From positions 1,192,501 through 1,256,500 of the forward strand of contig NZ_JALKAJ010000002.1 in NCBI RefSeq assembly GCF_023015615.1: 64,000 bases of DNA, written 5' to 3'. The stretch comes from Qipengyuania sp. S6317L1. GTDB taxonomy: Bacteria; Pseudomonadota; Alphaproteobacteria; Sphingomonadales; Sphingomonadaceae. The translations under genes were made by a program, and so were the position numbers. Shown here in pieces: positions 34,440 to 43,529 of this stretch. How positions within the stretch are numbered: position 1 is the stretch's first letter; the number at the start of each line of letters is the position of its first letter. The notes beneath the pieces are model-generated. The model was not told the DNA's origin, made no database searches, and saw nothing but the letters and a program-made list of their open reading frames with translations.

Positions 34440-35723
34440 ATGGACAAATTGATCATCAAAGGCGGCAATCGCCTCTCGGGCACTATTCCGGTTTCAGGCG
34501 CGAAGAACGCGGCACTGACGCTTATCCCATGCGCGCTTTTGACCGAAGAGCCGCTGACCTTGCGCAATTTGCCGCGCCTTGCTGATATTGACGGGTTCCA
34601 GCACCTGATGGGCCAGTTCGGCGTGAGCGTGAGCATTCAGGGCAACAATCGTCCCGAAGATTTCGGCCGCGTTGTGACCTATCAGGCAGGGCGCATAACC
34701 TCGACCGTCGCGCCTTACGACCTCGTGCGCAAGATGCGCGCCTCGATCCTCGTGCTTGGCCCCATGCTCGCGCGCATGGGCGAGGCGACGGTATCGATGC
34801 CGGGCGGCTGCGCGATCGGGAACCGGCCGATCGACCTGCACCTCAAGGCATTGGAAGCGTTCGGCGCAGAGATCGAACTTGCCGCCGGCTACGTCAAAGC
34901 CACCGCGCCCGATGGCGGGCTTCCGGGCGGCGATTTCGATTTTCCTGTCGTGTCCGTTGGCGCGACCGAGAACGCGCTTATGACAGCGGTCCTTGCAAAC
35001 GGGACGTCCCGCCTGTTCAACGCCGCGCGGGAGCCCGAGATTGTCGATCTGTGCAATCTGCTGGTCGCGATGGGCGCGGAGATCGAGGGGATCGGATCGA
35101 GCGACCTTACCATCCACGGGGTCAAGCGATTGCACGGCGCGACCTACCGCGTGATGCCCGACCGGATCGAAGCGGGCTCCTACGCCTGCGCGGCGGCGAT
35201 CACCGGGGGCGACGTGCGTTTGGAAGGGGCGAGCGCGCATGACATGGCCTCGACCCTCCACGCGCTCCAGAGCATCGGGCTCCACATCGAAGAGGATGCA
35301 AAAGGCGTGACGGTCAAATCCAACGGCGCATTGAAGCCAGTTGATCTGACGACCGCGCCGTTCCCAGGGCTTGCCACCGATATGCAGGCGCAGTTGATGA
35401 GCCTTTTGTGCAAGGCCGAAGGGACAAGCGTTCTTAAAGAGACGATCTTTGAAAACCGCTTCATGCACGTGCCCGAACTCTCGCGCATGGGCGCCAATAT
35501 CGCCACCGAAGGCCGCACGGCAATCGTGAAAGGTCCAGCGGACCTCACCGGCGCAGAGGTGATGGCAACCGACCTGCGCGCCTCGATGAGCCTGATTATC
35601 GCAGCGCTTGCGGCAGAGGGTGAGACGACGGTGCGCCGCATCTACCACCTTGATCGCGGGTATGAGCGATTGGAGGAGAAGCTCCAACTGCTCGGCGCTG
35701 ATATTCAAAGAGTGGACGACTAG
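34440..35723 (+). CDS. murA: UDP-N-acetylglucosamine 1-carboxyvinyltransferase
   Basis: 427-residue enolpyruvyl transferase, first committed step of peptidoglycan synthesis and target of fosfomycin. It starts [24 protein letters not shown], has the two inside-out alpha/beta domains, and carries the catalytic cysteine in [15 protein letters not shown] near residue 124, so it should be fosfomycin-sensitive. [19 protein letters not shown] and [20 protein letters not shown] close the family pattern. Single gene, divergent from galU. Confidence 0.96.
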   Translation: MDKLIIKGGNRLSGTIPVSGAKNAALTLIPCALLTEEPLTLRNLPRLADIDGFQHLMGQFGVSVSIQGNNRPEDFGRVVTYQAGRITSTVAPYDLVRKMRASILVLGPMLARMGEATVSMPGGCAIGNRPIDLHLKALEAFGAEIELAAGYVKATAPDGGLPGGDFDFPVVSVGATENALMTAVLANGTSRLFNAAREPEIVDLCNLLVAMGAEIEGIGSSDLTIHGVKRLHGATYRVMPDRIEAGSYACAAAITGGDVRLEGASAHDMASTLHALQSIGLHIEEDAKGVTVKSNGALKPVDLTTAPFPGLATDMQAQLMSLLCKAEGTSVLKETIFENRFMHVPELSRMGANIATEGRTAIVKGPADLTGAEVMATDLRASMSLIIAALAAEGETTVRRIYHLDRGYERLEEKLQLLGADIQRVDD

Positions 35724-35880
35724 GTTCCCGCCACTAGGCAGGGCTTCGCCTTGTGTTGGCCTGCAAATGGCGAGTGCGCGCGCTTCCGGTGCTCACGACC
35801 CCATAAGGTCGCTGCGCGCCGGGTCGCCCGCCCTCACAATTTTCGGCGAGACCCAAGCCAAAGCGGTTTGGTTGCAGGGG

Positions 35881-36141
35881 TCAGGCTGAATTGGCGCGCT
35901 GCTGCGCCACCAACCACACGCGAATAGCGCTCGCCAGGCCCGGCGGGGTGTCGGACTGGATGCGCTCTGCGTCGATTTGGGCGACGAGCGCGCTTACCGG
36001 CATTTGCGCCCCATCGGCTGCATCCTTGAGCATATCCCAGAACACTGGTTCCAAGCTGATACTTGTCCTGTGCCCCTCGATTGCAATCGAGCGTTTCACC
36101 GGCGGGTGATAGGGGACAGGGCCATGGCCGGCAGGGCTCAT
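35881..36141 (-). CDS. Ribbon-helix-helix domain protein
   Basis: 86-residue RHH protein. VKRSIAIEGHRTSISLEPVFWDMLKDAAD is the beta-strand plus two-helix core of the RHH_4-type family common in alphaproteobacteria, followed by SALVAQIDAERIQ. Such proteins are small DNA-binding dimers. ATG 36141 overlaps the stop of the TIGR03643 gene upstream (ATGA), so the pair is coupled. The frame extends upstream to 36189 but only within that gene. Target unknown. Confidence 0.75.
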   Translation of the reverse strand: MSPAGHGPVPYHPPVKRSIAIEGHRTSISLEPVFWDMLKDAADGAQMPVSALVAQIDAERIQSDTPPGLASAIRVWLVAQQRANSA

Positions 36142-36347
36142 TTGTAATGCTCGCGCCGGTCTGAAAAGGTGCGCACCCGCTTTCGCCATGCGCGGTAGCT
36201 TCCGGGTTTCAGATTGTCGCGCATCAGCTCCTTGACCTCGCTCTCCTTCAAGCCAAACTCGGCCTCGATCACGGCGAACGGCATATGATCGCTCAAAGCC
36301 ATTTCGATGATCGCGCTTTTGTGGGCAGGGGGAAGGTCGTGGGGCAT
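36138..36347 (-). CDS. TIGR03643-family small protein
   Basis: 69 residues, matching the TIGR03643 pattern: SAIIEMALSDHMPFAVIEAEFGLKESEVKELMR with an HTH-like fold, followed by LKPGSYRAWRKRVRTFSDRR. The family is conserved and uncharacterised; the basic end suggests nucleic-acid binding. It overlaps the RHH gene by 4 bases, forming a two-gene operon of small putative regulators. Confidence 0.8.
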   Translation of the reverse strand: MPHDLPPAHKSAIIEMALSDHMPFAVIEAEFGLKESEVKELMRDNLKPGSYRAWRKRVRTFSDRREHYK

Positions 36348-36425
36348 CGCTTTGTCAGTCCGTTTGTCACCAAACGTCCTACAACACCCTTTGTTTCAGG
36401 AAACCCGCAATCCGATGGGTGAGGC

Positions 36426-37100
36426 TCAAGCCGCGCGTGCTTTTGCGAGCAGCTTGGCAAAGCGGCTTTTCTTCATATCGCCAAAGGGTTGCAGGCGCAT
36501 CGCGCATTGGGCCAGCTCCTCGGTATCGAGCGGGTGCTGGAACTGAAGGCCGTATTGTTCGCCCACGTTCCAGCGCACCTGCGCAAGGCGCGGAGACATT
36601 CCGGGAAGCTCGAAACTGATCAGACCGCGCGTGCGGATTTCATCGCTGGCTTCGATTTTTGCCCCTTCGCACGAGAGATCGAGCAGCTGTGCATCCATGA
36701 CCGCGCGTCCGTCCTGAACGCGCACAATGCCATCCATATTGAGGCGCAAGGGACGAACAGGGTGAGGGGTTTCTTCGCGCAGGAATTCATCCAGTGTGAT
36801 CGTGCAGCCAAAGCGGTATCCCGCCTGACGCGACTGTGCCCACATACGCTCCACCGGATAGGTCATGCCGTTGGCAAGCTGGAGGATGGTGCGCTTTTCC
36901 GGCGGTACATCGTGAAGGAAGCCAAGGCCGATGCCGTTTTCCGAAACATCACGGATCAGCGTGAGGTATTCGCCGCTTTGACACACCAGCTTTGCCCGCC
37001 GCAGCATGAGACTGGCGCGATGCGATTGACGCCGCGAGGGGTCATAGCCTGTGTCTGCGACAACCGGCTTGGCACTTTCTGAGCTCGACTGTTCCACCAT
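36426..37100 (-). CDS. Tandem PilZ-domain protein
   Basis: 224 residues with two PilZ-like domains. The first has the cyclic-di-GMP motifs RRQSHRASL (RxxxR, near 23-28) and DVSENGIGL (DxSxxG, near 50). The second keeps LDLSCEGAKIE (DxSxxG, near 140) but lacks a clear RxxxR, so only the first is likely to bind the nucleotide. No effector domain or membrane segment is present. GAGGAG precedes the start. It may be an adaptor in motility or polysaccharide control; the 240-base region upstream is presumably its promoter. Confidence 0.85.
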   Translation of the reverse strand: MVEQSSSESAKPVVADTGYDPSRRQSHRASLMLRRAKLVCQSGEYLTLIRDVSENGIGLGFLHDVPPEKRTILQLANGMTYPVERMWAQSRQAGYRFGCTITLDEFLREETPHPVRPLRLNMDGIVRVQDGRAVMDAQLLDLSCEGAKIEASDEIRTRGLISFELPGMSPRLAQVRWNVGEQYGLQFQHPLDTEELAQCAMRLQPFGDMKKSRFAKLLAKARAA

Positions 37101-37339
37101 GCTCGCTCCTCGTTAAAGTCTGCGAAAGTCACTTGTGGCCTGCGAGCGCGAGGCGCTGCCAAGGCGTTCAAACTTTCGTAACCTGTATTAATCAAGAATA
37201 GAGCAAGAGGGTTAAGGAAGTCCTAAATTCCCAAGGAGGCCACCGCCTGCGCGGCACCATTCATCGCGGGAGGTCATCGCCGCAGGGCCAAGTATAATCA
37301 CTTATACCCAATGCTATAAATGCCCACGCCAACAGGGGA

Positions 37340-37735
37340 TCAGGCGACCGCGGTCCCTTCAAGCTCGATCAGAATGTCAGGGTCGTAAAGCTCTTTCACA
37401 CCCAGAAGCGTTGCGCAGATCTGCGCGCCCGAGCCGGCATAGACCGGCACGATTTCCTCTGCCGCTTCCATGAAGGCAGGAACATCGAGCACATAGATGT
37501 TCATGCGCACCAGATTGGCGGGCGTCATCCCTGCCGCCTCCAACGCTTTGACAAGCTCGCCCCAGGCCGCCTTGAACTGCGCCACCAGATCGCCGGGATG
37601 CAGCGGCGCGCCCTCGGCATCGCTTGCGGTCTGGCCGGAAAGATAGAGCGTGCGCTCACCGCCCCGAACCTCGACCGCGTGATTAAGGCCGAAATGCGTG
37701 AGCCAATCGGTCGGATTGTAAGTCTTGATTTCCAT
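37340..37735 (-). CDS. RidA/YjgF-family protein
   Basis: 131-residue member of the RidA superfamily (enamine/imine deaminases or relatives). LYLSGQTASDAEG near 31, FKAAWGELVKALEAAGMTPANLVRMNIYV near 52-80 and the C-terminal ILIELEGTAVA fit. The catalytic Arg of canonical RidA (in xxNRVP-like context near the C-terminus) is not evident (ICATLLGVKELYDPD), so it may belong to a non-deaminase Rid subgroup. It lies 38 bases downstream of phaB on the same strand and may be cotranscribed. Confidence 0.8.
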   Translation of the reverse strand: MEIKTYNPTDWLTHFGLNHAVEVRGGERTLYLSGQTASDAEGAPLHPGDLVAQFKAAWGELVKALEAAGMTPANLVRMNIYVLDVPAFMEAAEEIVPVYAGSGAQICATLLGVKELYDPDILIELEGTAVA

Positions 37736-37773
37736 AGTGTCCCCCCAAAGTTGCGCCGTCCGGGCGCGGCAGC

Positions 37774-38496
37774 CTAATACATATGCTGGCCGCCGTTAAT
37801 GCTCATCGTCGAGCCGGTCATAAACGCGCCATTGTCGGAAGTGAGGAAGGCAACCCCGCGTGCGATCTCCTCAGCCTGGCCAAGGCGGCCCACGGGGATG
37901 CCGGCGACAATCTTCTCCAACACCTGGTCCGGGACGGCGGCAACCATGTCGGTGTCGATGTAACCGGGCGCAATCGCATTGACGGTGACGCCGAATTTCG
38001 CGCCTTCCTGCGCCAGCGCCTTGGTAAAGCCGTGGATGCCCGATTTGGCAGCGGCATAGTTCACCTGACCATATTGGCCCGCCTGACCGTTGATCGAGCC
38101 GATGTTGACGATGCGCCCCCATTGCCGCTCGCGCATGCCGGGGAAGGTCGCCTTGGCCATGTTGAAGCACCCGCCAAGGTTGACGCGCATCACGTCGTTC
38201 CAATCCTCGAAGCTCATTTTGTGCAAGGTGCCATCGCGGGTGATGCCGGCATTGTTGACGACGATATCAACTTCGCCGTGATCGGCCGCGACCTGCGCGC
38301 ACCCTTCGATGCAGGCTTCGTGATCGCCCACGTCCCATTTGTAGGAGGGAATGCCGGTTTCTTGCGTGAAGCGGGCCGCGGCCTCATCATTTCCGCCGTA
38401 ATTGGCGATGACTGTGTGGCCCTGACGTTTGAGGCGCTGGCAGATCGCCTCGCCAATACCCCGCGTTCCGCCTGTGACGATGGCAACTCTGCTCAT
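37774..38496 (-). CDS. phaB: Acetoacetyl-CoA reductase
   Basis: 240-residue short-chain dehydrogenase that reduces acetoacetyl-CoA to (R)-3-hydroxybutyryl-CoA with NADPH, the second step of polyhydroxybutyrate synthesis. It has TGGTRGIGEAI near residue 8, NNAGITRD near 88, the catalytic Ser in VNIGSINGQAGQYGQVNY and the YAAAK dyad near 150. GYIDTDMV and MTGSTMSINGGQHMY at the end are specific to PhaB. GAGGGGAA precedes the ATG. With the thiolase beginning at 63152 the window holds two PHB-route activities, though far apart. Confidence 0.93.
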   Translation of the reverse strand: MSRVAIVTGGTRGIGEAICQRLKRQGHTVIANYGGNDEAAARFTQETGIPSYKWDVGDHEACIEGCAQVAADHGEVDIVVNNAGITRDGTLHKMSFEDWNDVMRVNLGGCFNMAKATFPGMRERQWGRIVNIGSINGQAGQYGQVNYAAAKSGIHGFTKALAQEGAKFGVTVNAIAPGYIDTDMVAAVPDQVLEKIVAGIPVGRLGQAEEIARGVAFLTSDNGAFMTGSTMSINGGQHMY

Positions 38497-38635
38497 TACA
38501 TTCCCCTCAATTCTTTATGAAGAAGGAGAGTAGCCATGCCGTAGCGTCAGGCAACAAAAACCTGCGCTTTCACGCGGCTGTGCATACCAATGCTTTGTTT
38601 CTGAATGTGTGCGGGGGAGGTGCGTGGAGGCCGCT

Positions 38636-39454
38636 TTAGAAGCGGATTTGCGTGCCCACGTAAACCGCCTGACTATCCTTCACCGAATTGGTGAGCGGGT
38701 CGAGGCGGTCGAGACGGTCGCGTTCCTGTGAAAGGCGCACACCGGCGGTCACGTCCACTTTGCGCGAAAGGCTGAAGCTGCCACCCAGATCGACGGTTTG
38801 TGCAGCCACGGCATCAAGCGTGTTGGCAGAACGGCCAGCGACGCGCTCACCCTCAAGCTCGATCCGGGGTTGAAGCCGGCTTGGCTTTTCATTCGCGGTT
38901 GGCTGTGCGGGGGCAAAATCGGCAAGGTCAGGCATGCCCATCGTGCGCAGCTCGTTCACAGGAGCAGCGCGGCCGGAAGGCGTGGTGGTCGCTTGCGCGC
39001 GGGCAAAGGTTTGATAGCCGCGCGACGTGCCAAGATTGAACCGGCTGGTTTGAACGCCAGCGATCTGCTTGCCGGTGCCCGGAGCGCTATCAATAGCGGA
39101 GCGGACCGAAATCGCCTTGGCCACGTCGTCATCAATGCGAACCGCAACCGTTACCGTGCGATCGCTTTCGCGGGTGATGTCTGTGCCAAGCGGGGTGAAA
39201 CGGATACCGCGCGCGCGTGCTTTTTCAGCGACGCGTGCCGCAAGATCAGGATCAACCGATGTCGGGGTGAAAAGTTCGAAAGCCGGTGCGCCCGCTTCGT
39301 CGCTATCGGACAGGCTGGCCACGGCCATACCTGCCGAGGGAAGCGCGAAGGACAAAGCCGCCGCGAGAGCCAGCCCGGACCAGCCTGGCACAGTCCAAGA
39401 GGCGCGCTTTGCATCGCCTTTTGCCTTGCCTGAAATGATCCGGTCGTTTGCCAC
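38636..39454 (-). CDS. Exported or membrane-anchored protein of unknown function
   Basis: 272 residues. A hydrophobic segment after about 25 polar residues (GLALAAALSFALPSAGMAVA) is a signal peptide or anchor. The middle (DLAARVAEKARARGIRFTPL) resembles a lysozyme-inhibitor or sporulation-like helix but matches nothing I recognise. The last 70 residues read like two or three beta-strands of a membrane barrel (GGSFSLSRKVDVTAGVRLSQ; AVYVGTQIRF) with a terminal Phe, typical of outer-membrane proteins. Divergent from the DUF3576-leuS operon. Function unknown. Confidence 0.65.
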   Translation of the reverse strand: MANDRIISGKAKGDAKRASWTVPGWSGLALAAALSFALPSAGMAVASLSDSDEAGAPAFELFTPTSVDPDLAARVAEKARARGIRFTPLGTDITRESDRTVTVAVRIDDDVAKAISVRSAIDSAPGTGKQIAGVQTSRFNLGTSRGYQTFARAQATTTPSGRAAPVNELRTMGMPDLADFAPAQPTANEKPSRLQPRIELEGERVAGRSANTLDAVAAQTVDLGGSFSLSRKVDVTAGVRLSQERDRLDRLDPLTNSVKDSQAVYVGTQIRF

Positions 39455-39929
39455 TGCCTCTGCCTTGCGCCTTTACTTACGTGTCTGTTTCGACTCGCTT
39501 CTTTGCCGTTTCGAGACACCGCATATACCACAAAAGCGTTTTTACCCCAATGTGGTGCGGTTTCTCGCCATCTCTCTAGAAACCTTTAGGTGAACGCCTG
39601 CTGAGCAGATTGCCTGGACAGCTTTGACGACTCCGAAGATCGTTAGATTGATGACAACAACTGATAAGTTGACAATTGCACCCTACGCAATCGAATCCTT
39701 GGACCTGCCTTGTCTTAAGGCTGAACCTGTTGCGCGTAACACACAGCTTCGCCCTGTGCAGGGTCTGTCCGGGCTCTGCTTTTTTGCAAATTCAGGTGGC
39801 GTAAAGGGCGCCGTTATTAGTCGGGCCGGCGCAAGATTAGGTGGGCGCATATGCGAAAGTGCGCTTGCCGCAAGGCCTGTGCTCGCTATAGAGCAGGGTC
39901 ATTCAGGACTAGAGGGACAGACAAACGCT
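39455..39929. other. 475-base divergent intergenic region with possible attenuator
   Basis: Separates the minus-strand gene ending its 5' side at 39454 from the DUF3576 gene starting at 39930. One frame stays open through it, but its codons (ATA, AGG, TTA, CTA) are unlike the neighbours. TTGACG at 39624 and TTGACA at 39669 could be -35 boxes, without a convincing -10. A GCCTT/AAGGC hairpin lies near 39708-39722 and the switch-like structure at 39725-39785. Confidence 0.4.
39725..39785 (+). promoter_or_regulatory. Candidate transcription attenuator upstream of DUF3576-leuS
   Basis: Terminator form: GCAGGGTC (39758-39765) pairs with GGCTCTGC (39772-39779) including two wobble pairs, followed by six T (39780-39785). 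Alternative form: ACCTG (39725-39729) pairs with CAGGGT (39759-39764), enclosing CACAG (39742-39746)/CTGTG (39754-39758). The two share 39758-39764 and exclude each other. No short leader peptide with a stop is evident, so the trigger, if any, is unknown; it could also be the end of a small RNA. Confidence 0.4.
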
Positions 39930-40379
39930 GTGACACGCGCACCCATTTCAACCGCCACAAAATTTGCCATCAGCGCAGCTGCCTTGGCTACCCTTGCCGC
40001 TTGCGGAGGGTCCGAGCGTCCCCGCACCGAGCTTGCTGCAGCACAGATCAACACGATTGGCGTGAACGCCTATCTTTGGCGCGGCGCGCTTGAAACGCTG
40101 TCTTTTGCGCCAATGGCATCGGCGGATAGCGACGGCGGCGTGATCGTGACCGACTGGTACGCCAATCCATCGAACCCCAATGAGCGGGTGAAGGTAACGG
40201 TGACGATCCTTGACCAGGACCTTCGCGCCGATGCCTTGCGTGTTTCGGCGAGCCGTCAGGTTGCGCAAGGCGGTGGCTGGGTCGATGCGCCGGTACAGGC
40301 CGCGACCGTGCAAAAGCTTGAGGACATCATCCTCACCAGAGCGCGCGACCTTCGTCGTAAAGCGCTCGCGGGGAACTGA
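39930..40379 (+). CDS. DUF3576 lipoprotein
   Basis: 149 residues. The start is taken as GTG 39930, which places a lipoprotein signal (TKFAISAAALATLAACGG, lipobox LAAC) at the N-terminus; the open frame continues to 39624 but without coding character. The mature part (NTIGVNAYLWRGALETLSFAPM, ADSDGGVIVTDWYANP, NERVKVTVTILDQDLRADAL) is the conserved DUF3576 domain, usually found before leuS in alphaproteobacteria. Expected location is the periplasmic face of a membrane. Role unknown; its neighbours leuS, lptE and holA suggest it belongs to the envelope-assembly group with lptE. Confidence 0.82.
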   Translation: MTRAPISTATKFAISAAALATLAACGGSERPRTELAAAQINTIGVNAYLWRGALETLSFAPMASADSDGGVIVTDWYANPSNPNERVKVTVTILDQDLRADALRVSASRQVAQGGGWVDAPVQAATVQKLEDIILTRARDLRRKALAGN

Positions 40380-40500
40380 GCCCTTTTTCGGTCCCTGCCG
40401 GACCTTTCGTGTCAACAAGAGTGAAGCAGGGGGCCGCACCACGCGGCTCTCTTCGCGCCTTGACACTTGCACTCGTCTTGAACGGCGCTAGCGAGAAACC

Positions 40501-43008
40501 ATGACCGATACACGATTCGATCCATCATCAGCGGATGCGCGCTGGCAGGCGGCCTGGGACAAGGCGGGCACCTTCACCGCCGATTCGAACAGCGATAAAC
40601 CCAAGTCCTACGTGCTGGAGATGTTTCCCTATCCATCGGGGCGCATCCACATGGGCCACGTGCGCAACTACACCATGGGCGACGTGCTGGCGCGGTACAA
40701 GAAGATGCGCGGGTTCGAGGTCCTCCACCCGATGGGCTGGGACGCTTTTGGTATGCCGGCGGAAAACGCGGCAATGGAAAAGAAGGTCCACCCCGGCAAA
40801 TGGACCTATGCCAATATCGAGGCGATGAAAGCGCAATTGAAGCGCATAGGGTTTGCGCTCGACTGGACCCGCGAATTCGCGACCTGCGACCCTGAATATT
40901 ATGGCCATGAACAGGCGCTTTTCATCGATATGTATGCAGCGGGCCTTGTGTATCGCAAATCGTCCGAGGTGAACTGGGACCCGGTCGATATGACCGTGCT
41001 CGCCAATGAGCAGGTGATCGACGGCAAGGGCTGGCGTTCGGGCGCAGAGGTCGAAAAGCGCAAGCTTGACCAGTGGTTTTTGAAGATCACCGATTTTGCC
41101 GAAGACCTGCTGGGTGGGCTGGGCGATCTCAAGGACTGGCCCGAGAAGGTCAGGGTGATGCAGGAAAACTGGATCGGCAAATCCTCCGGCCTCGAATTCA
41201 GCTTTGACCTTTCCAATGGCGAGACATTGCCGGTTTACACCACGCGGCCCGATACGATTTTCGGCGCAAGCTTTGTCGCGGTTGCTGCCGATCACCCGAT
41301 TGCGCAAGGTCTGAAAGACGACCCCGAAGTCGCTGCCTTCATCGACGAGTGCAAAAAGGGCGGCACCACGGCGGCTGCGCTAGAGACGGCGGAAAAGCTC
41401 GGCTATCGCACCGACATCACCGCCAGGCATCCCTTCACGGGTGAGCCCATGCCAGTCTTCATCGCGAACTTCGTGTTGATGGATTACGGCACGGGCGCGG
41501 TTATGGGCGTTCCAGGTCACGACCAGCGCGATTTTGAATTCGCCACGAAATATGACCTCCCGATCACCCGCGTGGTGGCCAGGGATCTGGACAGCGCCAG
41601 CGCGCCGATGGGCGAAGAAGCGGAAGCAGGCGATGGCGTGATCGTCAATTCCGACTTTCTCAACGGCCTTAGCGTCGAACACGCCAAAGCCGAGGTCATC
41701 AGCCGCGCCGAAGACGGCGGCTGGGGAGAGGGCACGACCGTCTGGCGCCTGCGCGATTGGGGCATTTCGCGCCAGCGTTATTGGGGCACGCCCATTCCCT
41801 TCATCCACTGTGATACATGCGGGATTGTGCCTGTTCCCAAGGACCAGCTTCCCGTGAAGCTGCCCGAGGATGTCGACTTTGAAACGCCGGGCAACCCGCT
41901 TGAGCGCCACGCGACTTGGAAGCACACGTCCTGCCCCGAATGCGGCGGCGAGGCGCAGCGCGAAACCGACACGCTCGACACCTTCACCAACTCCTCATGG
42001 TATTTCCTGCGCTTTGCCTCGCAGCCATCGGACAAGCCGTTCGATGCAGAGGAGATCGCCAAGTGGATGCCGGTCGAGCATTACATCGGCGGGATCGAGC
42101 ACGCGATCCTCCACCTGCTCTACGCACGCTTCTGGACACGGGCGCTGGCCCACATCGGCAAGTTTGATGTGAAAGAACCTTTTGCCTCGCTGTTTACGCA
42201 AGGCATGGTGACGCACGAAACCTACAGCCTTGGCGATGGCAGCTGGCTCAGCCCTGACGAAGTGCGCAAGGATGGCGCAGATTGGGTGACCGTCGAAGGC
42301 GGTCAACCCGTCACCGCTGGCCGCGTTATCAAGATGTCGAAGTCGAAGAAGAACGTTGTCGACCCTGACAACATCATCCGCGACTATGGCGCCGACGCAG
42401 TGCGCTGGTTCATGCTTTCAGACTCGCCGCCCGAACGCGACCTTCCGTGGTCCGAGGCGGGGATCGAGGGTTGCTATCGCTTTGTCCAACGCCTGTGGCG
42501 CCTGTTCGATCAGCTCGATGAAACCGCCACCGGTGAAGACAAAGCCCTCGCCCGCCGTGCGCACCAGACTATCGTTGCGGTGGCCGAAGACATCGAAGCA
42601 CTGAGCTTCAACAAAGCGGTCGCGCGCATTTACGAACTCACTGGCGCTGCTGAAAAGGCAAAGCCGAGCGAGAGCCGCAATTTCGCGATCCGCGCGCTGC
42701 TCCATATGGTCAGCCCGATGATGCCGCATCTGGCCGAAGAGGCGCACGCGAAGATGGGCGCTGACACCCTCATCGCAGACGCCGCATGGCCCGCGCATGA
42801 CGAAGCCATGCTGGTCGAGGACGAGGTCACCATCGCGGTTCAGCACAAGGGCAAGCTGCGCGACACGCTGACCGCGCCCAAGGGCGCATCCAAAGAGGAT
42901 CTCGAAGCCATGGCGCTCGCATCCGAGAAGGTGCAGCGGTCATTGGACGGTGCAGAAATTCGCAAAGTTATTGTCGTCCCCGACAGGCTGGTTAATATCG
43001 TCACCTGA
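40501..43008 (+). CDS. leuS: Leucyl-tRNA synthetase
   Basis: 835-residue class I synthetase charging tRNA-Leu. The HIGH motif is [15 protein letters not shown] near residues 42-56, the editing CP1 insertion spans about 225-420 with [14 protein letters not shown] and [14 protein letters not shown], and [12 protein letters not shown] is near 611. The anticodon domain and C-terminal LeuS extension ([15 protein letters not shown]) follow. GAGAAACC precedes the ATG. Its TGA overlaps the lptE ATG (TGATG). Upstream, a possible attenuator lies before DUF3576. Confidence 0.97.
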   Translation: MTDTRFDPSSADARWQAAWDKAGTFTADSNSDKPKSYVLEMFPYPSGRIHMGHVRNYTMGDVLARYKKMRGFEVLHPMGWDAFGMPAENAAMEKKVHPGKWTYANIEAMKAQLKRIGFALDWTREFATCDPEYYGHEQALFIDMYAAGLVYRKSSEVNWDPVDMTVLANEQVIDGKGWRSGAEVEKRKLDQWFLKITDFAEDLLGGLGDLKDWPEKVRVMQENWIGKSSGLEFSFDLSNGETLPVYTTRPDTIFGASFVAVAADHPIAQGLKDDPEVAAFIDECKKGGTTAAALETAEKLGYRTDITARHPFTGEPMPVFIANFVLMDYGTGAVMGVPGHDQRDFEFATKYDLPITRVVARDLDSASAPMGEEAEAGDGVIVNSDFLNGLSVEHAKAEVISRAEDGGWGEGTTVWRLRDWGISRQRYWGTPIPFIHCDTCGIVPVPKDQLPVKLPEDVDFETPGNPLERHATWKHTSCPECGGEAQRETDTLDTFTNSSWYFLRFASQPSDKPFDAEEIAKWMPVEHYIGGIEHAILHLLYARFWTRALAHIGKFDVKEPFASLFTQGMVTHETYSLGDGSWLSPDEVRKDGADWVTVEGGQPVTAGRVIKMSKSKKNVVDPDNIIRDYGADAVRWFMLSDSPPERDLPWSEAGIEGCYRFVQRLWRLFDQLDETATGEDKALARRAHQTIVAVAEDIEALSFNKAVARIYELTGAAEKAKPSESRNFAIRALLHMVSPMMPHLAEEAHAKMGADTLIADAAWPAHDEAMLVEDEVTIAVQHKGKLRDTLTAPKGASKEDLEAMALASEKVQRSLDGAEIRKVIVVPDRLVNIVT

Positions 43009-43523
43009 TGACACTTCGCACCACCTTGATGGCTCTGGCTCTTTGCGTGCCTCTTTCTGCGTGCGGGCTTCAGCCCATGTATGCAGGCGGCGCGTCGAGC
43101 CCGGTCGCACAAGGGCTTGCCGCGATTGACGTGCCCGCCATTCCGGGCCGCGATGGCTGGCTCGTACGCAACGCCTTGCGTGATCGTCTGGGCGCAGCGG
43201 GCGATCAGGGCGGTTTTCGCTATCGCCTCGATGTGCGGCTCGATGATGATCTCGAAGCGCTGGGCGTGCTCAACGATGACACGATCAGCCGCGAATTGCG
43301 CATCCTGCGCTCGCGCTATCAATTGGTGGACATTTCGACCGGACAGATCCTGCTCGATGCCACCGCAGGCTCTGATGCGGGGATCGACGTTGTCTCCAGC
43401 GAATACGCCACCATCGCCGCCGAACAGCGCGCGCTTGAAAATCTGGCCGAGGAAGTCGCGAGCCGCATGGTCACGCGCGTGGCGCTGACGCTGCGCGAGC
43501 GTGAGCGCGCTGGCGCAGAGTGA
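43008..43523 (+). CDS. lptE: LPS-assembly lipoprotein LptE
   Basis: 171-residue outer-membrane lipoprotein that plugs and assists the LptD translocon. The signal peptide TLMALALCVPLSACGLQPMY carries the lipobox LSAC; GCGLQPMYAGG after it is the family start. The rest is the expected mixed alpha/beta domain (FRYRLDVRLDDDLEALGV, TISRELRILRSRYQLVD). Translational coupling with leuS (TGATG) and the position before holA match the alphaproteobacterial order leuS-lptE-holA. Confidence 0.9.
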   Translation: MTLRTTLMALALCVPLSACGLQPMYAGGASSPVAQGLAAIDVPAIPGRDGWLVRNALRDRLGAAGDQGGFRYRLDVRLDDDLEALGVLNDDTISRELRILRSRYQLVDISTGQILLDATAGSDAGIDVVSSEYATIAAEQRALENLAEEVASRMVTRVALTLRERERAGAE

Positions 43524-43529
43524 AGGCCG

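Noticed and set aside
35724..35880. Possible terminators or repeats between murA and the RHH gene
   Set aside because: Only very short inverted repeats (for example GACC/GGTC) without a T run; nothing supportable.
39624..39929. Upstream extension of the DUF3576 frame
   Set aside because: Rare codons, no family similarity and internal terminator-like structure; GTG 39930 gives a proper lipoprotein signal.
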